From positions 62,001-126,000 of the forward strand of contig NZ_FOKV01000005.1 in the NCBI RefSeq assembly GCF_900112105.1: a stretch of 64,000 nucleotides of DNA, given 5' to 3'. Under the pieces are notes generated by a model. That model was not told the DNA's origin. It did not search any database and saw only the letters and a program-made list of their open reading frames with translations. The position numbers were made by a program, and so were the translations under genes. Shown in pieces: positions 6,631 to 15,390 of this stretch (the first letter of the stretch is position 1; the number at the start of each line of letters is the position of its first letter). Source of the DNA: Zunongwangia mangrovi. Its GTDB lineage: Bacteria; Bacteroidota; Bacteroidia; Flavobacteriales; Flavobacteriaceae.

Positions 6631-8931
6631 CTATCCGTCTGTATTGTTTTTAAATTGTTCAAACTCGTTAGGAGTTTCTTCTTTTGGCCAGCTGTTATTG
6701 CTTAGATCTATGTCTGCAGTCTCAAGATCTGGATCTACAACAACTTTGGTAATTTCTTTATCTGAAGCGATAGTTTTAGTTACCTGGCTATCATTTTTCA
6801 TCCAAACCTGCACAGGATATCTTTTCATTTCAGTAGAACCATCAGCGTATGTATATTCTACGATCAACGGCATTACCAATCCTCCTGGCTTATTGAACGT
6901 AACCTGATAGAAATACTTAGGCACTTCTAAATTGCTACGCTCTTCAGAAGAGAAATTATCCATTACATATTCATTCAGTTTCTTAGAGTTTTCGAAGATC
7001 GTTTTACCTTTCATACTTTCTTCAAACTCTTCGCTTCCTTCTTCTACAACATAGATTGCATCTATTTCATCTGGGTTAGCACCGTAACGCTCTAAAAGCT
7101 CTCGCCCCTGTTTGGTTTGCTTATCTGTTAAGTAATATTTTTTCACATCTTCTACGCCCATATCTGTGTAATCTGTGGTGTAGAACCAACCTCTCCAAAA
7201 CCAATCTAAATCTACAGCAGACGCATCTTCCATAGTTCTAAAGAAATCTTCTGGAGTTGGGTGTTTAAACATCCATCTTTTAGAATAAGTATGGAAAGCA
7301 TGATCAAAAAGTTCACGTCCCATTACTGTCTCTCTTAGAATATTTAAAGCAGTTGCTGGTTTTCCATAAGCATTGTTACCCAATTGATAAACCTCTTCTG
7401 GATTTGCCATAATTGGCGCAATAAAATCCTGGTTTCCTCTCATATAAGGAACAATATTAGCAGGAATACCACGACGAGAAGGATAGGTGTCGTAACCTTC
7501 GATGGCTTCTGGATAACGCTCTCCAAATTCCTGTTCTGCCATGTATTGTACAAAGGTATTAATACCTTCGTCCATCCATCCCCACTGGCGCTCGTCACTA
7601 TTTACGATCATAGGGAAGAAGTTGTGACCAACCTCGTGGATAATAACTCCCATCATTCCAAATTTCACGCGGTCACTATATTCTCCATTTTCATCTGGAC
7701 GACCATAGTTCCAACAAATCATTGGATATTCCATCCCCTGATTTTTAGCATGAACTGAAACCGCTTTATGATAAGGATAGATAAATGTATGATCTGAATA
7801 ACTTTGAAGTGTAGATGCAACTACTCGGGTAGACCATTTTTCCCAAAGTGGATTTCCCTCTTTTGGATAAATAGATACTGCCATTACATCGCTGTCATCA
7901 TTCATTTTAACAGCCATCATATCTAAGATAAATCTTCTTGAAGTTGCAAAAGCAAAATCACGAACCATCTCTGCTTTGTACTCCCAGGTTTTTGTCTTTT
8001 TCTCGAAACCTTTAGAAGCTTCTACCGCTTCTTCCTGAGTTCTAATAATTACCGGCTCATCATAAGATTTTTGCGCTTTTTTATAGCGCTTCATCATATC
8101 TTTAGTGTAAACATCATCACGATTTTGAAGTACACCTGTAGCTTCCATCACGTGATCTGCAGGTACCGTAATACTTACTTCGTAGTCTCCAAAAGGAAGC
8201 GCAAACTCTCCACTTCCCCAAAACTGCATATTTTGCCAGCCTTCTACATCATTGTAAACAGCCATTCTTGGGAAAAACTGAGCGATCTCGTATGCTCTAT
8301 GACCATCTTCAAATTCTTCGTAACCAGAACGTGCTCTATCTGTGATGTGATTATTTACATTGTACCACCATTTTACTGAAAACGTAAAGCTCTCTCCCGC
8401 CTCTAATGGCTCTGGAAGATCGATACGCATCATAGTATTATTGATCGTGTAAGAAAGCTTATCGCCACCAGTCTTAACTTCTTCTATATTAAAACCACCA
8501 TCAAAAGGTTCTTTAAGAAATTGATCTGCAAAACGACCGGGCTGAGAAACAGGTGCCATTCCGCTAGATCCTTTCTCTAAAGCAGGAGCATCTTTCTTAC
8601 GAATGTTTTGATCTAATTGCATCCATAAATATTCTAGTTTATTTTTAGAGTTGTTATGGTAGGTAATTGTTTCTTCACCGCTTAATTTTGTATTCTCATC
8701 ATCTAAAACGATATCCATTTCATAATCGGCTTCGTTTTGATAATAAGCTTCTCCAGGAGCTCCAGAAGCAGTACGGTACATACTTGGGTCTCTAAATTCC
8801 TGATATAATTGTCTAAATTTGTTTTGATTAGTATGACCCTGCGGTTTTTGGGGTTCTTGCTGATCCTGGGCGTTCACACCAGTAATCGCAAACATTAAAA
8901 ACGCAGAACATAAAAATTTAATTGTCTTCAT
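6631..8931 (-). CDS. Secreted M1-family metallopeptidase
   Basis: This 766-aa gluzincin starts with a cleavable signal peptide (cleavage after NAQ, about residue 22). The zinc site is complete: H432-E433-x2-H436, and E455 in MDEGINTF, 18 residues downstream. The usual GAMEN exopeptidase loop is replaced by QGMEYPMI (about 398-405), so exact substrate preference is open. The fold begins with a beta domain around residues 70-260, as in M1 enzymes. It probably digests peptides in the periplasm or outside the cell. It has its own terminator; the DUF6702-like gene upstream is 58 bp away. Confidence 0.95.
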   Translation of the reverse strand: MKTIKFLCSAFLMFAITGVNAQDQQEPQKPQGHTNQNKFRQLYQEFRDPSMYRTASGAPGEAYYQNEADYEMDIVLDDENTKLSGEETITYHNNSKNKLEYLWMQLDQNIRKKDAPALEKGSSGMAPVSQPGRFADQFLKEPFDGGFNIEEVKTGGDKLSYTINNTMMRIDLPEPLEAGESFTFSVKWWYNVNNHITDRARSGYEEFEDGHRAYEIAQFFPRMAVYNDVEGWQNMQFWGSGEFALPFGDYEVSITVPADHVMEATGVLQNRDDVYTKDMMKRYKKAQKSYDEPVIIRTQEEAVEASKGFEKKTKTWEYKAEMVRDFAFATSRRFILDMMAVKMNDDSDVMAVSIYPKEGNPLWEKWSTRVVASTLQSYSDHTFIYPYHKAVSVHAKNQGMEYPMICWNYGRPDENGEYSDRVKFGMMGVIIHEVGHNFFPMIVNSDERQWGWMDEGINTFVQYMAEQEFGERYPEAIEGYDTYPSRRGIPANIVPYMRGNQDFIAPIMANPEEVYQLGNNAYGKPATALNILRETVMGRELFDHAFHTYSKRWMFKHPTPEDFFRTMEDASAVDLDWFWRGWFYTTDYTDMGVEDVKKYYLTDKQTKQGRELLERYGANPDEIDAIYVVEEGSEEFEESMKGKTIFENSKKLNEYVMDNFSSEERSNLEVPKYFYQVTFNKPGGLVMPLIVEYTYADGSTEMKRYPVQVWMKNDSQVTKTIASDKEITKVVVDPDLETADIDLSNNSWPKEETPNEFEQFKNNTDG

Positions 8932-8989
8932 TTACGTTGGATTTGTTAATTATCGCTAAAATATAATTATTTTCTCAACTGATTTAGAA

Positions 8990-9496
8990 TTAACTACCGA
9001 AATTTAACACATCTGTATCGGCATCTCTACGCAGCATAAGGCTTTTTACCTCATCTTTTACTTTTACGTTCACAACATTTTTTTGATCGTCGAACATATC
9101 TGTAAGCACTGCATTGGTAATACTTATTTTTTTAAACGGCTCTAAATTCTCTCCTTCAATAAATAAAACCAGCTGGTCTTTATCGTATTTTTTTCCCAGG
9201 TATCTTAATTTCACTTCTTTCCCATCTGCTGAAATATGAAGTTTTGATCTTAAATATTTCTGAATTAGTTCTTTTACCGGGCCAGATTCTTCATCTTTAG
9301 ATAAGGTGATCGATTCTTCATAGCGTGTTTCTAAAACTTTCTGAAAATCATCGATAAAGACCTTAGAAATGATCTGAAGATCTTTTTGTTCTTCTTTATA
9401 TTCAATTTCCGTAACACTTAAATAAAACTTATGAGGCGTTGTTTTGAAAGAAAGACTGGTAAAAACAACCAATATGAGCAATAGTGCTTTTTTCAT
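8990..9496 (-). CDS. DUF6702-family protein, 168 aa
   Basis: The N-terminus MKKALLLILVVFTSLSF is a signal peptide, followed directly by the family-typical HKFYLSVTEIEY. The remaining 140 residues look beta-rich with charged loops and no catalytic motif. The DUF6702 assignment rests on this HKFY(V/L)SV start and the length; the function of the family is unknown. It is placed between the M1 peptidase and the tandem carboxypeptidase-regulatory-like genes on the same strand, which suggests a shared envelope role but does not prove it. Confidence 0.75.
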   Translation of the reverse strand: MKKALLLILVVFTSLSFKTTPHKFYLSVTEIEYKEEQKDLQIISKVFIDDFQKVLETRYEESITLSKDEESGPVKELIQKYLRSKLHISADGKEVKLRYLGKKYDKDQLVLFIEGENLEPFKKISITNAVLTDMFDDQKNVVNVKVKDEVKSLMLRRDADTDVLNFGS

Positions 9497-9584
9497 TTTT
9501 AAAATTTATTTCAGGAATAACAAATTTTAGTCCAAAGCACGAAGTTCAATAATTTAAGTGACTTTTTAAGATTTATGCTGAGAT

Positions 9585-10367
9585 TTATCGATTTTCGGTA
9601 GCACTTTCAAGTTCTGGCACATCGCCTTCACGGCTTAGTCTTTTAAAATCTTCTGCTTCGGCTTTAAAATAATCGATAAGCTTTAGAGTTTCATCATTAG
9701 CTACTAATTGCTGAAGCTCTGAATCGTCTTTACGGGCACAGTAGAACATAAAATTGATAATTTCTCCTTCCTCCAATCCAAAATCATCTGTAAATATCGA
9801 TTTTGGTATCGTTTCTAGTAGTTGTTGTGCTTCAGCTTGTAATTCGTAATTTGCCTGAGCTTTTTTTAGATATTTTAAATCACCGTTTATCATCCCGATA
9901 AGCATTCCTAAACCTCCACCATAAGAGCCCATTTTTCGCTGGGCCATAGTTAGTTTTTTTCGTGGCGGCGGAATAAACATGAGCGGCTTCACCTTCATGT
10001 GTTTAATATCACTTTCCAGATCACCAATAAGTTTTACATCACTTAAATAAACATTTTCTAATTGATTGATTTCTTCGGATAAAGTGACCTCCAGAAAGCC
10101 TTCGTTTAAAATTTCTTTTGTTATGAGAATGTATTCTTTTTGAAATTGCACTGAAGAAAATAAAATACTGTCGTTCTCTCGCACCAAAATACCAAATCGG
10201 CCATCGGGCTCGTTTACCGTACCAGTTTCCGCAGTTAAATTCACAATATTAATGAAAGTATCCCCTAAAGAATCGTTGGTAATCTTCCCAAGTAATTCCT
10301 CGCGTTCCTGAGAAAAACCAAAGCTTACTTTAAAAAAAATGAATATAAAAAATAGCCAATATCGCAT
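9585..10367 (-). CDS. Carboxypeptidase-regulatory-like protein, paralogue 4 of 4
   Basis: This is the last of four tandem paralogues (260 aa). It has a signal peptide (to GFSQ), then a beta-sandwich of the CarboxypepD_reg-like type (about residues 24-110) with LLGKITNDSLGDTFINIVN, GTVNEPDGRF, ILFSSVQFQK and INQLENVYLSD. The C-terminal half is helical, with LKKAQANYELQ and a conserved FMFYCARKDDSE motif. The domain is the one found at the N-terminus of SusC-type receptors, but there is no barrel here. Its ATG shares its A with the stop codon of paralogue 3 (TAATG), so translation is probably coupled. Function unknown. Confidence 0.8.
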   Translation of the reverse strand: MRYWLFFIFIFFKVSFGFSQEREELLGKITNDSLGDTFINIVNLTAETGTVNEPDGRFGILVRENDSILFSSVQFQKEYILITKEILNEGFLEVTLSEEINQLENVYLSDVKLIGDLESDIKHMKVKPLMFIPPPRKKLTMAQRKMGSYGGGLGMLIGMINGDLKYLKKAQANYELQAEAQQLLETIPKSIFTDDFGLEEGEIINFMFYCARKDDSELQQLVANDETLKLIDYFKAEAEDFKRLSREGDVPELESATENR

Positions 10368-11113
10368 TATTGATCTTTTCTTTTTTCCCAGGATTCCACT
10401 TTATGCTGAAAAAAGTCGAAAAGTGCTGCTTTACTTTCCTGATCTACATAGAGATCAAATCTCTTATCTTCAGCACAGAAATAAACGAACAACATTAGTT
10501 CATCTTCATTGATTCCCATTTTTATAATATTATCGCGACCAATTAGCATCAGTGATTTCTCTACGCGCTCATCATAAACCATATTCGCTTTGATCTTCTT
10601 TAATCGTTGGCGCTCTCCTGTAATGGTATTTAAAAGTAAATTTGAAGGATCACCACCGGTAGCTGCTATCTTTCGATCTATAAGCGGACTAATATCTTGT
10701 TTTAGCTGCGGTGCATTTAACTGGTATTTATCGTAAAAATCGATCTTAGAGAAGTCCTTTTCCAGATCCCCCACTAAATCAGAATTAGAAACATAAACCT
10801 CTTCCAGCTGATTAACGCCTGGCAATAAAATTACTTCTAAAAAATTGGCTTCCAGAATGGTTTTATTGATTACCACCTCTTTTTTTTGATACTGAACCGA
10901 TGAAAATTCTAAGGTATCATTCTCATTTACCTGCACCACAAAACGGCCATCTGGATCGTTAGTCGTGCCACGATGAGCTGTTTTGTTTATAATATTGATA
11001 AAAGTATATTCTAAACTATCGGCCAAGATTCTACCCTCTAGTTCTACAGGCTGTTGAGCATTTAAAACCGAAGTAATGATCACAAAAAGAAATAAGAATA
11101 AATTCTTTAGCAC
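10367..11113 (-). CDS. Carboxypeptidase-regulatory-like protein, paralogue 3 of 4
   Basis: It is 248 aa, with a signal peptide ending LNAQ. The beta-sandwich domain carries LEGRILADSLEYTFINIIN, GTTNDPDGRF, LEFSSVQYQKK and VNQLEEVYVS. The helical C-terminal region has LKKIKANM and the conserved FVYFCAEDK motif. The start is a GTG whose first base is the last base of the TAG stop of paralogue 2, so the pair looks translationally coupled. Paralogues 3 and 4 appear closest to each other. The arrangement points to a complex or to functional variants on the cell surface; no catalytic residues are seen. Confidence 0.8.
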   Translation of the reverse strand: MLKNLFLFLFVIITSVLNAQQPVELEGRILADSLEYTFINIINKTAHRGTTNDPDGRFVVQVNENDTLEFSSVQYQKKEVVINKTILEANFLEVILLPGVNQLEEVYVSNSDLVGDLEKDFSKIDFYDKYQLNAPQLKQDISPLIDRKIAATGGDPSNLLLNTITGERQRLKKIKANMVYDERVEKSLMLIGRDNIIKMGINEDELMLFVYFCAEDKRFDLYVDQESKAALFDFFQHKVESWEKRKDQ

Positions 11114-11943
11114 TATGGATTTTTTAAATTATTACTATCGCTTTTAGTTTCAATATTTTCTTTAGCCAAGAGACCTAAAAACTCTGTCGACGCTTTTTTA
11201 TAATATTCTAAAAGCTTCAATTTATCTGGATCTTTCAGTAATTCTAGGTATCCCGGTTGCGCAAAGCAGTAATTGATAAAAAGATAGACCTGTTCTTCGG
11301 TTAAATGACATTTCTCGAGCAAAAAACTTTTCCGAAGATCTAATTCGGTTTCCAGTTCTTTTTCCTCCCTTATATTTTTATTGAGCTTTTTAAGCATTTT
11401 GGTTCTTCCGCTTATTCCATTAATAACTGGATCTAACGGAACGCTGCCAAATAAAAGTCCGTACCATTTAAATCTTGTACCACCGGGCCCCGTGGTTGCA
11501 GTGTAAAGCAATTTTTCTTCGTGACTAAGCGATCCTTGCCTGGACATTGGAGCATTTAACGCATACTTGTCGTTTACAGGGAAGGATTTTATATCTAAAG
11601 CTAAATTCCCTGAAAGACTTGGTAATATAACCTCATCTAATTGATTTACATTAAGCTGTAATTCTACAATAAGAAATCCTTTTTTGTAAACCGAAGAATC
11701 TATTAAGATTTCTTTCTTTTTATACTGAATTGAAGAAAATAAGATAATATCGTTTACTGAAGCCGAAATCGTAAAATATCCAAATTTATCACTTGTTGTT
11801 CCTCTACCTAAAGATGTATTCACAATATTGATGAGACTTCCATCTAAAGAATCGGCTACAATTTTTCCTTCGATCACTTTAGATTGAGAAAAACCAATGG
11901 CTGGCATCGCTAAAACAAATACTAATAGAACCTGATTTCGCAA
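11113..11943 (-). CDS. Carboxypeptidase-regulatory-like protein, paralogue 2 of 4
   Basis: It is 276 aa, with a signal peptide ending GFSQ. The sandwich domain shows IEGKIVADSLDGSLINIVN, GTTSDKFGYF, ILFSSIQYKKK and VNQLDEVILPSLSGNLALDI. The middle has a Gly-rich insertion (ATTGPGGTRFKWYGLLFGSV) absent in paralogues 3 and 4. The C-terminal helical part carries the conserved FINYCFAQPGYLELLKD. A 182-bp gap with no gene separates it from paralogue 1, so it may begin its own transcript. I see no exact TAnnTTTG box there. Confidence 0.78.
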   Translation of the reverse strand: MRNQVLLVFVLAMPAIGFSQSKVIEGKIVADSLDGSLINIVNTSLGRGTTSDKFGYFTISASVNDIILFSSIQYKKKEILIDSSVYKKGFLIVELQLNVNQLDEVILPSLSGNLALDIKSFPVNDKYALNAPMSRQGSLSHEEKLLYTATTGPGGTRFKWYGLLFGSVPLDPVINGISGRTKMLKKLNKNIREEKELETELDLRKSFLLEKCHLTEEQVYLFINYCFAQPGYLELLKDPDKLKLLEYYKKASTEFLGLLAKENIETKSDSNNLKNP

Positions 11944-12125
11944 AGAATAATTTGATTGATGATGATAACTAACTAAGAAAATTTACTCGATAATCGAGAT
12001 TAAATACTTCAACCTCTATCAACTATCTGGATATTTTGAAAGCATTCTTCAATGAAAGATCTTATAAATTCTCTTACAGTATAACTTCAATAATTCTAAA
12101 AAATTATATCGAAAATCGACAAATA

Positions 12126-12935
12126 TCAGTCTAGTGTTTCAACTTCAGCATCTAAATAGCTTTGATATGCTGTGCGTTGCTCTACTAGAAACTGAATGAT
12201 ATCTAATTCGTTTTCTTCTGTAAGCATGCGACCATCCAGACCATTGTCTGCTGCAAAGAAAATAAAGTCGTTTACCTGATTCGCATCAAGATTTAAGGTT
12301 TCTTTGAAGAAATCGTTACTATACATTTCTTTAATTTCATCATCCAGCTGCGCATAAGGTATTGTACGATAATCATTTTTCTCTTTACCGTATTTACCGG
12401 TCACTAATTTAAATACATTAATTAAGTTTAAGCCGTTCACCATATACGTCTGGCCGGAAAGCTGTGCCTCGTTACGAACAGGGTGAGTTTCTGGCGTATC
12501 AATTTTTGGAGTTCCCATCATTGATACGTTCATATTGGGGATTTGTGCAGGAGTAACTTCGATTCGGTTCACATCTACTGCGATCGAACCAGAAAGTGTT
12601 CCTGCAGAAACTCGAACCTCTGGAAGTTCGTTTAAAGCAATATTAATAGACACATTTAGCATCCTCGATTCTAAAATATCTTCTGTAATTCTTATAGAGA
12701 ATTGTTCAAATTGAAGTGAAGAAAAAACGATTCTGTCATTTAAGCTCGCGATGATCTTAAATTCTCCCTGCTCGTTAGAAATTGTTCCTTTACTCGTTGC
12801 TTCATTAAAAATGGTTATCCCATCTGGATCGTCACCTTCTGGAACAGTAATTTTACCTGTAAGCTGTACATTACTATTTTGGGAAAATCCAATAGTAGAG
12901 ACAAGCAATAGAAAACAAAAAATGGTACGGCACAT
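12126..12935 (-). CDS. Carboxypeptidase-regulatory-like protein, paralogue 1 of 4
   Basis: This is the most divergent of the four (269 aa). After a signal peptide ending GFSQ the beta-sandwich has LTGKITVPEGDDPDGITIFN, GTISNEQGEF, IVFSSLQFEQ and LNELPEVRVSAGTLSGSIAVDV. The C-terminal part keeps the helical layout but has FIFFAADNGL where the other three have a Cys at that position. An insertion rich in Met and Pro (about residues 130-160) is unique. Its 5' end is divergent from pepE. The likely location is the periplasm or outer membrane surface; function unknown. Confidence 0.75.
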   Translation of the reverse strand: MCRTIFCFLLLVSTIGFSQNSNVQLTGKITVPEGDDPDGITIFNEATSKGTISNEQGEFKIIASLNDRIVFSSLQFEQFSIRITEDILESRMLNVSINIALNELPEVRVSAGTLSGSIAVDVNRIEVTPAQIPNMNVSMMGTPKIDTPETHPVRNEAQLSGQTYMVNGLNLINVFKLVTGKYGKEKNDYRTIPYAQLDDEIKEMYSNDFFKETLNLDANQVNDFIFFAADNGLDGRMLTEENELDIIQFLVEQRTAYQSYLDAEVETLD

Positions 12936-13002
12936 AAGATGAATTTATAAGTTTAAAGTAAGAATTCTTAACCTAAAATTAGCTATATACACAGCGTAAA
13001 CT

Positions 13003-13034
13003 TTTGTTAAAAGTCTGATTTCTCTCTACTTTTG
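13003..13034 (+). promoter_or_regulatory. Promoter of the pepE-glsA operon
   Basis: TTTG at 13003-13006 and TACTTTTG at 13027-13034 are separated by 20 bp, a full match to the Bacteroidota -33/-7 pattern. Transcription should begin near 13041. Confidence 0.75.
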
Positions 13035-13049
13035 CCAAAAATGATGATA

Positions 13050-13757
13050 ATGAAGAAAGCAATACTTGCCAGCACCTCAACGCTGCATGGCCAGGCTTAT
13101 TTGGAGTATTTGACCCCACATCTTAATGATCTCTACGGAAGTAATAAGGAGATTATATTTATTCCTTACGCAAGGCCAGGAGGAATTTCTCACGAAAAAT
13201 ATACAGCCAAAGCAAAAGATGCCTTTAAAAAGGCTAATCTTAATATTAAAGGTATTCATGAATATAAAAAACCTGTTGAAGCTTTAGAAAAAGCTGAAGG
13301 GATTTTTACCGGGGGCGGGAATACTTTTTTACTGGTAAGCGAATTATATAGGATCGGAATCGTAGAGGTTCTTCAAAAAGTCATCGCTGCAGGCACGCCA
13401 TATATGGGAACTAGTGCAGGTACAAATATTGGAGGCCTTACTATGGGAACAACCAACGATATGCCTATTGTTCTTCCAAAATCATTTAAAACCTTAGGTT
13501 TGGTGCCGTTTAATATAAATCCCCATTATCTAGATCCAGATACAAATTCTACGCATAAAGGAGAAACCAGAGAAACCAGAATCAAGGAGTTTCATCATTT
13601 TAATAGTCAACCTGTTGTTGGTTTACGTGAAGGCAGCTGGTTAGCATTAGATAATAATGAAGTGATCCTGAAAGGAAAACTTTCTGCCAGGATCTTTAAA
13701 TGTAATGAAGAAGCTTATGAGGTTGAAACAGGCACCATACTAACAGATCTTAATTAA
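13050..13757 (+). CDS. pepE: Dipeptidase E (aspartyl dipeptidase, peptidase S51)
   Basis: This cytoplasmic serine peptidase hydrolyses dipeptides with an N-terminal aspartate. From ATG 13050 the triad is S122 (GTSAGTN), D137 (TNDMP) and H159 (NPHYLD). The spacings, 15 and 37, equal those of Salmonella PepE as I recall them (S120, D135, H157). The oxyanion loop is GIFTGGGNTF. ATGs at 13041 and 13044 are also possible; 13050 leaves room after the predicted transcription start near 13041 and aligns best with the family. Its stop codon overlaps the ATG of glsA by one base, so the two are an operon for recovery of acidic amino acids and amide nitrogen. Confidence 0.93.
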   Translation: MKKAILASTSTLHGQAYLEYLTPHLNDLYGSNKEIIFIPYARPGGISHEKYTAKAKDAFKKANLNIKGIHEYKKPVEALEKAEGIFTGGGNTFLLVSELYRIGIVEVLQKVIAAGTPYMGTSAGTNIGGLTMGTTNDMPIVLPKSFKTLGLVPFNINPHYLDPDTNSTHKGETRETRIKEFHHFNSQPVVGLREGSWLALDNNEVILKGKLSARIFKCNEEAYEVETGTILTDLN

Positions 13758-14674
13758 TGATAGATTACCAACAAATATTAGATACTATTCAGGAAGAAAT
13801 GAGTTATCGAGATGTGAAGGGAAAAGTAGCATCTTATATTCCTGAATTAGCAAAGGTAGATCCAAAAAAATTCGGATTGCATTTGTATAGAAATGAACAC
13901 GAATTTTACGGTTTTGGTGATCATGAAGAAAAATTTTCTATCCAATCGATAAGTAAAGTATTTACATTGTCTTTGGCTATTAGAAATTTAGGCACCAAGG
14001 TTTGGGAACGCGTTCACGTAGAACCATCTGGAAACCCATTTAATTCATTGATGCAGTTGGAACAAGACCGCGGAATCCCAAGAAATCCATTTATAAATTC
14101 GGGTGCTTTAGTGATCTCAGATATCCTGGTTGATGTTTTAGATAATCCTAAAAAAGAACTACTGGAATTTGTTAGAAAGATCACAGGTGAAGATCATATA
14201 GATTATGATGAAAATGTTGCCCAATCTGAATTATCTTCTGGTTACCGCAATATCGCCCTTGTTAATTACATGAAAGCTCTAGGAAACATTAAATGTGATG
14301 TAGAAAAGATCGTAGACTTCTATTTCTACTCATGTTCGATTGCCATGTCCTGTAAATCTCTGGCAAAAGCATTTATGCTATATGCGAATAAAGGAGCTAT
14401 ATTACATACGGGAGAACAGGTATTGAATCCTAGTACGGTAAAGCGATTAAATGCTTTGATGCAAACCTGCGGATTCTATGATGAATCTGGTGAATTTAGT
14501 TTTGAAGTAGGCTTACCGGGAAAAAGTGGTGTTGGTGGTGGTATAGCTGCTATTCATCCGCAACAATATTCGGTTGCTGTTTGGAGCCCGGTTTTAAACA
14601 AGAAAGGAAATTCTGAATTAGGCATGAAAGCCCTGGAAAGACTAACAACCTTAACAGGATTATCTGTATTCTAA
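13757..14674 (+). CDS. glsA: Glutaminase A
   Basis: It hydrolyses L-glutamine to L-glutamate and ammonia. Its 305 aa match the bacterial serine-dependent beta-lactamase-like glutaminases. The nucleophile motif is S64-x2-K67 in SIQSISKVF; other family blocks are GIPRNPFINSGAL, NVAQSELSSGYRN, ALMQTCGFYDESGEF and GLPGKSGVGGGI. It is translationally coupled to pepE (shared A in TAATG), and both products yield acidic amino acids. A terminator follows at 14698. Confidence 0.96.
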   Translation: MIDYQQILDTIQEEMSYRDVKGKVASYIPELAKVDPKKFGLHLYRNEHEFYGFGDHEEKFSIQSISKVFTLSLAIRNLGTKVWERVHVEPSGNPFNSLMQLEQDRGIPRNPFINSGALVISDILVDVLDNPKKELLEFVRKITGEDHIDYDENVAQSELSSGYRNIALVNYMKALGNIKCDVEKIVDFYFYSCSIAMSCKSLAKAFMLYANKGAILHTGEQVLNPSTVKRLNALMQTCGFYDESGEFSFEVGLPGKSGVGGGIAAIHPQQYSVAVWSPVLNKKGNSELGMKALERLTTLTGLSVF

Positions 14675-14697
14675 AATCTTAATTCTTAGAAATATGA

Positions 14698-14736
14698 AAA
14701 GCTCCTACAAATTAATTGAAGGAGCTTTATTTTTTC
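14698..14736 (+). terminator. Terminator of pepE-glsA
   Basis: AAAGCTCCT (14698-14706) pairs with AGGAGCTTT (14720-14728); a T-rich run follows. Confidence 0.85.
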
Positions 14737-14751
14737 ACTAAAAGTCGAACA

Positions 14752-14784
14752 ATAAAAAAATGCTCCCTAAAAGAAGAGAGCATT
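14752..14784 (-). terminator. Terminator of rpsT
   Basis: AATGCTC (14759-14765) pairs with GAGCATT (14778-14784), and on the minus strand a 7-base T-run follows. It converges on the glsA terminator. Confidence 0.8.
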
Positions 14785-14816
14785 CCTCTATAAATTGAAC
14801 ACTTATAAATTCTAAA

Positions 14817-15068
14817 TTAAAGTGCAGCTACATGCTTAGCTAGCTTAGACTTTAAGTTAGAAGCTTTATTTGTGTGTATAATGTTCTTTTTAGCCAACTT
14901 ATCAATCATAGAAACTACAGAAGGATAAAGAGTTTCTGCCTCTTTCTTATCTTCAGTATCACGCAATTTTTTGATTGCGTTTCTAGTAGTTTTATGCTGA
15001 TAGCGATTTCTAAGCCTTTTAGCCTCGTTGCTACGGATTCTCTTTAACGCTGACTTATGATTTGCCAT
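14817..15068 (-). CDS. rpsT: 30S ribosomal protein S20
   Basis: S20 is a primary binder of 16S rRNA in the small subunit. It has 83 aa, highly basic and helical, starting [18 protein letters not shown] and ending [11 protein letters not shown], typical of the family. The gene starts only 29 bp downstream of a tRNA-Glu gene on the same strand, with no separate promoter visible in that gap. Its mRNA probably comes from the tRNA-Glu transcript after 3' processing. Confidence 0.97.
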   Translation of the reverse strand: MANHKSALKRIRSNEAKRLRNRYQHKTTRNAIKKLRDTEDKKEAETLYPSVVSMIDKLAKKNIIHTNKASNLKSKLAKHVAAL

Positions 15069-15097
15069 TACAAATAATTTAATTAATTCTTTAAAAG

Positions 15098-15169
15098 TAG
15101 TCCGTAGGGGAATCGAACCCCTGTTACCAGGATGAAAACCTGGCGTCCTAACCCCTAGACGAACGGACC
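15098..15169 (-). tRNA. tRNA-Glu (TTC), copy 2
   Basis: The 72-nt cloverleaf has a 7-bp acceptor GGTCCGT/ACGGACT, an anticodon stem CCAGG/CCTGG with loop TTTTCAT (anticodon TTC), and the T-loop GTTCGATTC. CCA is not encoded. The mature sequence is identical to the copy at 15235. Confidence 0.97.
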
Positions 15170-15234
15170 AAATATTCTCAATATTTTATGCCACTTAAGG
15201 CTTCACGACAACACAAATAACTTGTGTTCTTTAG

Positions 15235-15306
15235 TAGTCCGTAGGGGAATCGAACCCCTGTTACCAGGATGAAAACCTGGCGTCCTAACCCCTAGACGAA
15301 CGGACC
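15235..15306 (-). tRNA. tRNA-Glu (TTC), copy 1
   Basis: It is identical to the second copy: 72 nt, anticodon TTC in loop TTTTCAT, CCA not encoded. It is first in the transcript. A 65-nt spacer, which contains a 7-bp hairpin (AACACAA/TTGTGTT, 15210-15228), separates it from copy 2. Confidence 0.97.
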
Positions 15307-15333
15307 AACAATTTTTTGTTTCAATTGCGGATG

Positions 15334-15363
15334 CAAAAATACAACTATTTCTGAATGCTGCAA
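15334..15363 (-). promoter_or_regulatory. Promoter of the tRNA-Glu/tRNA-Glu/rpsT unit
   Basis: On the minus strand a -33 TTG (15363-15361) and a -7 TATTTTTG (15341-15334) have a 19-bp spacer, the full Bacteroidota consensus. The start would be about 20 bp before the first tRNA. Confidence 0.8.
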
Positions 15364-15390
15364 GAGTTCACACAAAAAAAATTAAAAAAA

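Noticed and set aside
7384-8379. Plus-strand ORFs of 102-124 codons opposite the M1 peptidase
   Set aside because: They lie fully inside a gene with an intact active site; their translation is unlike any protein I recognise.
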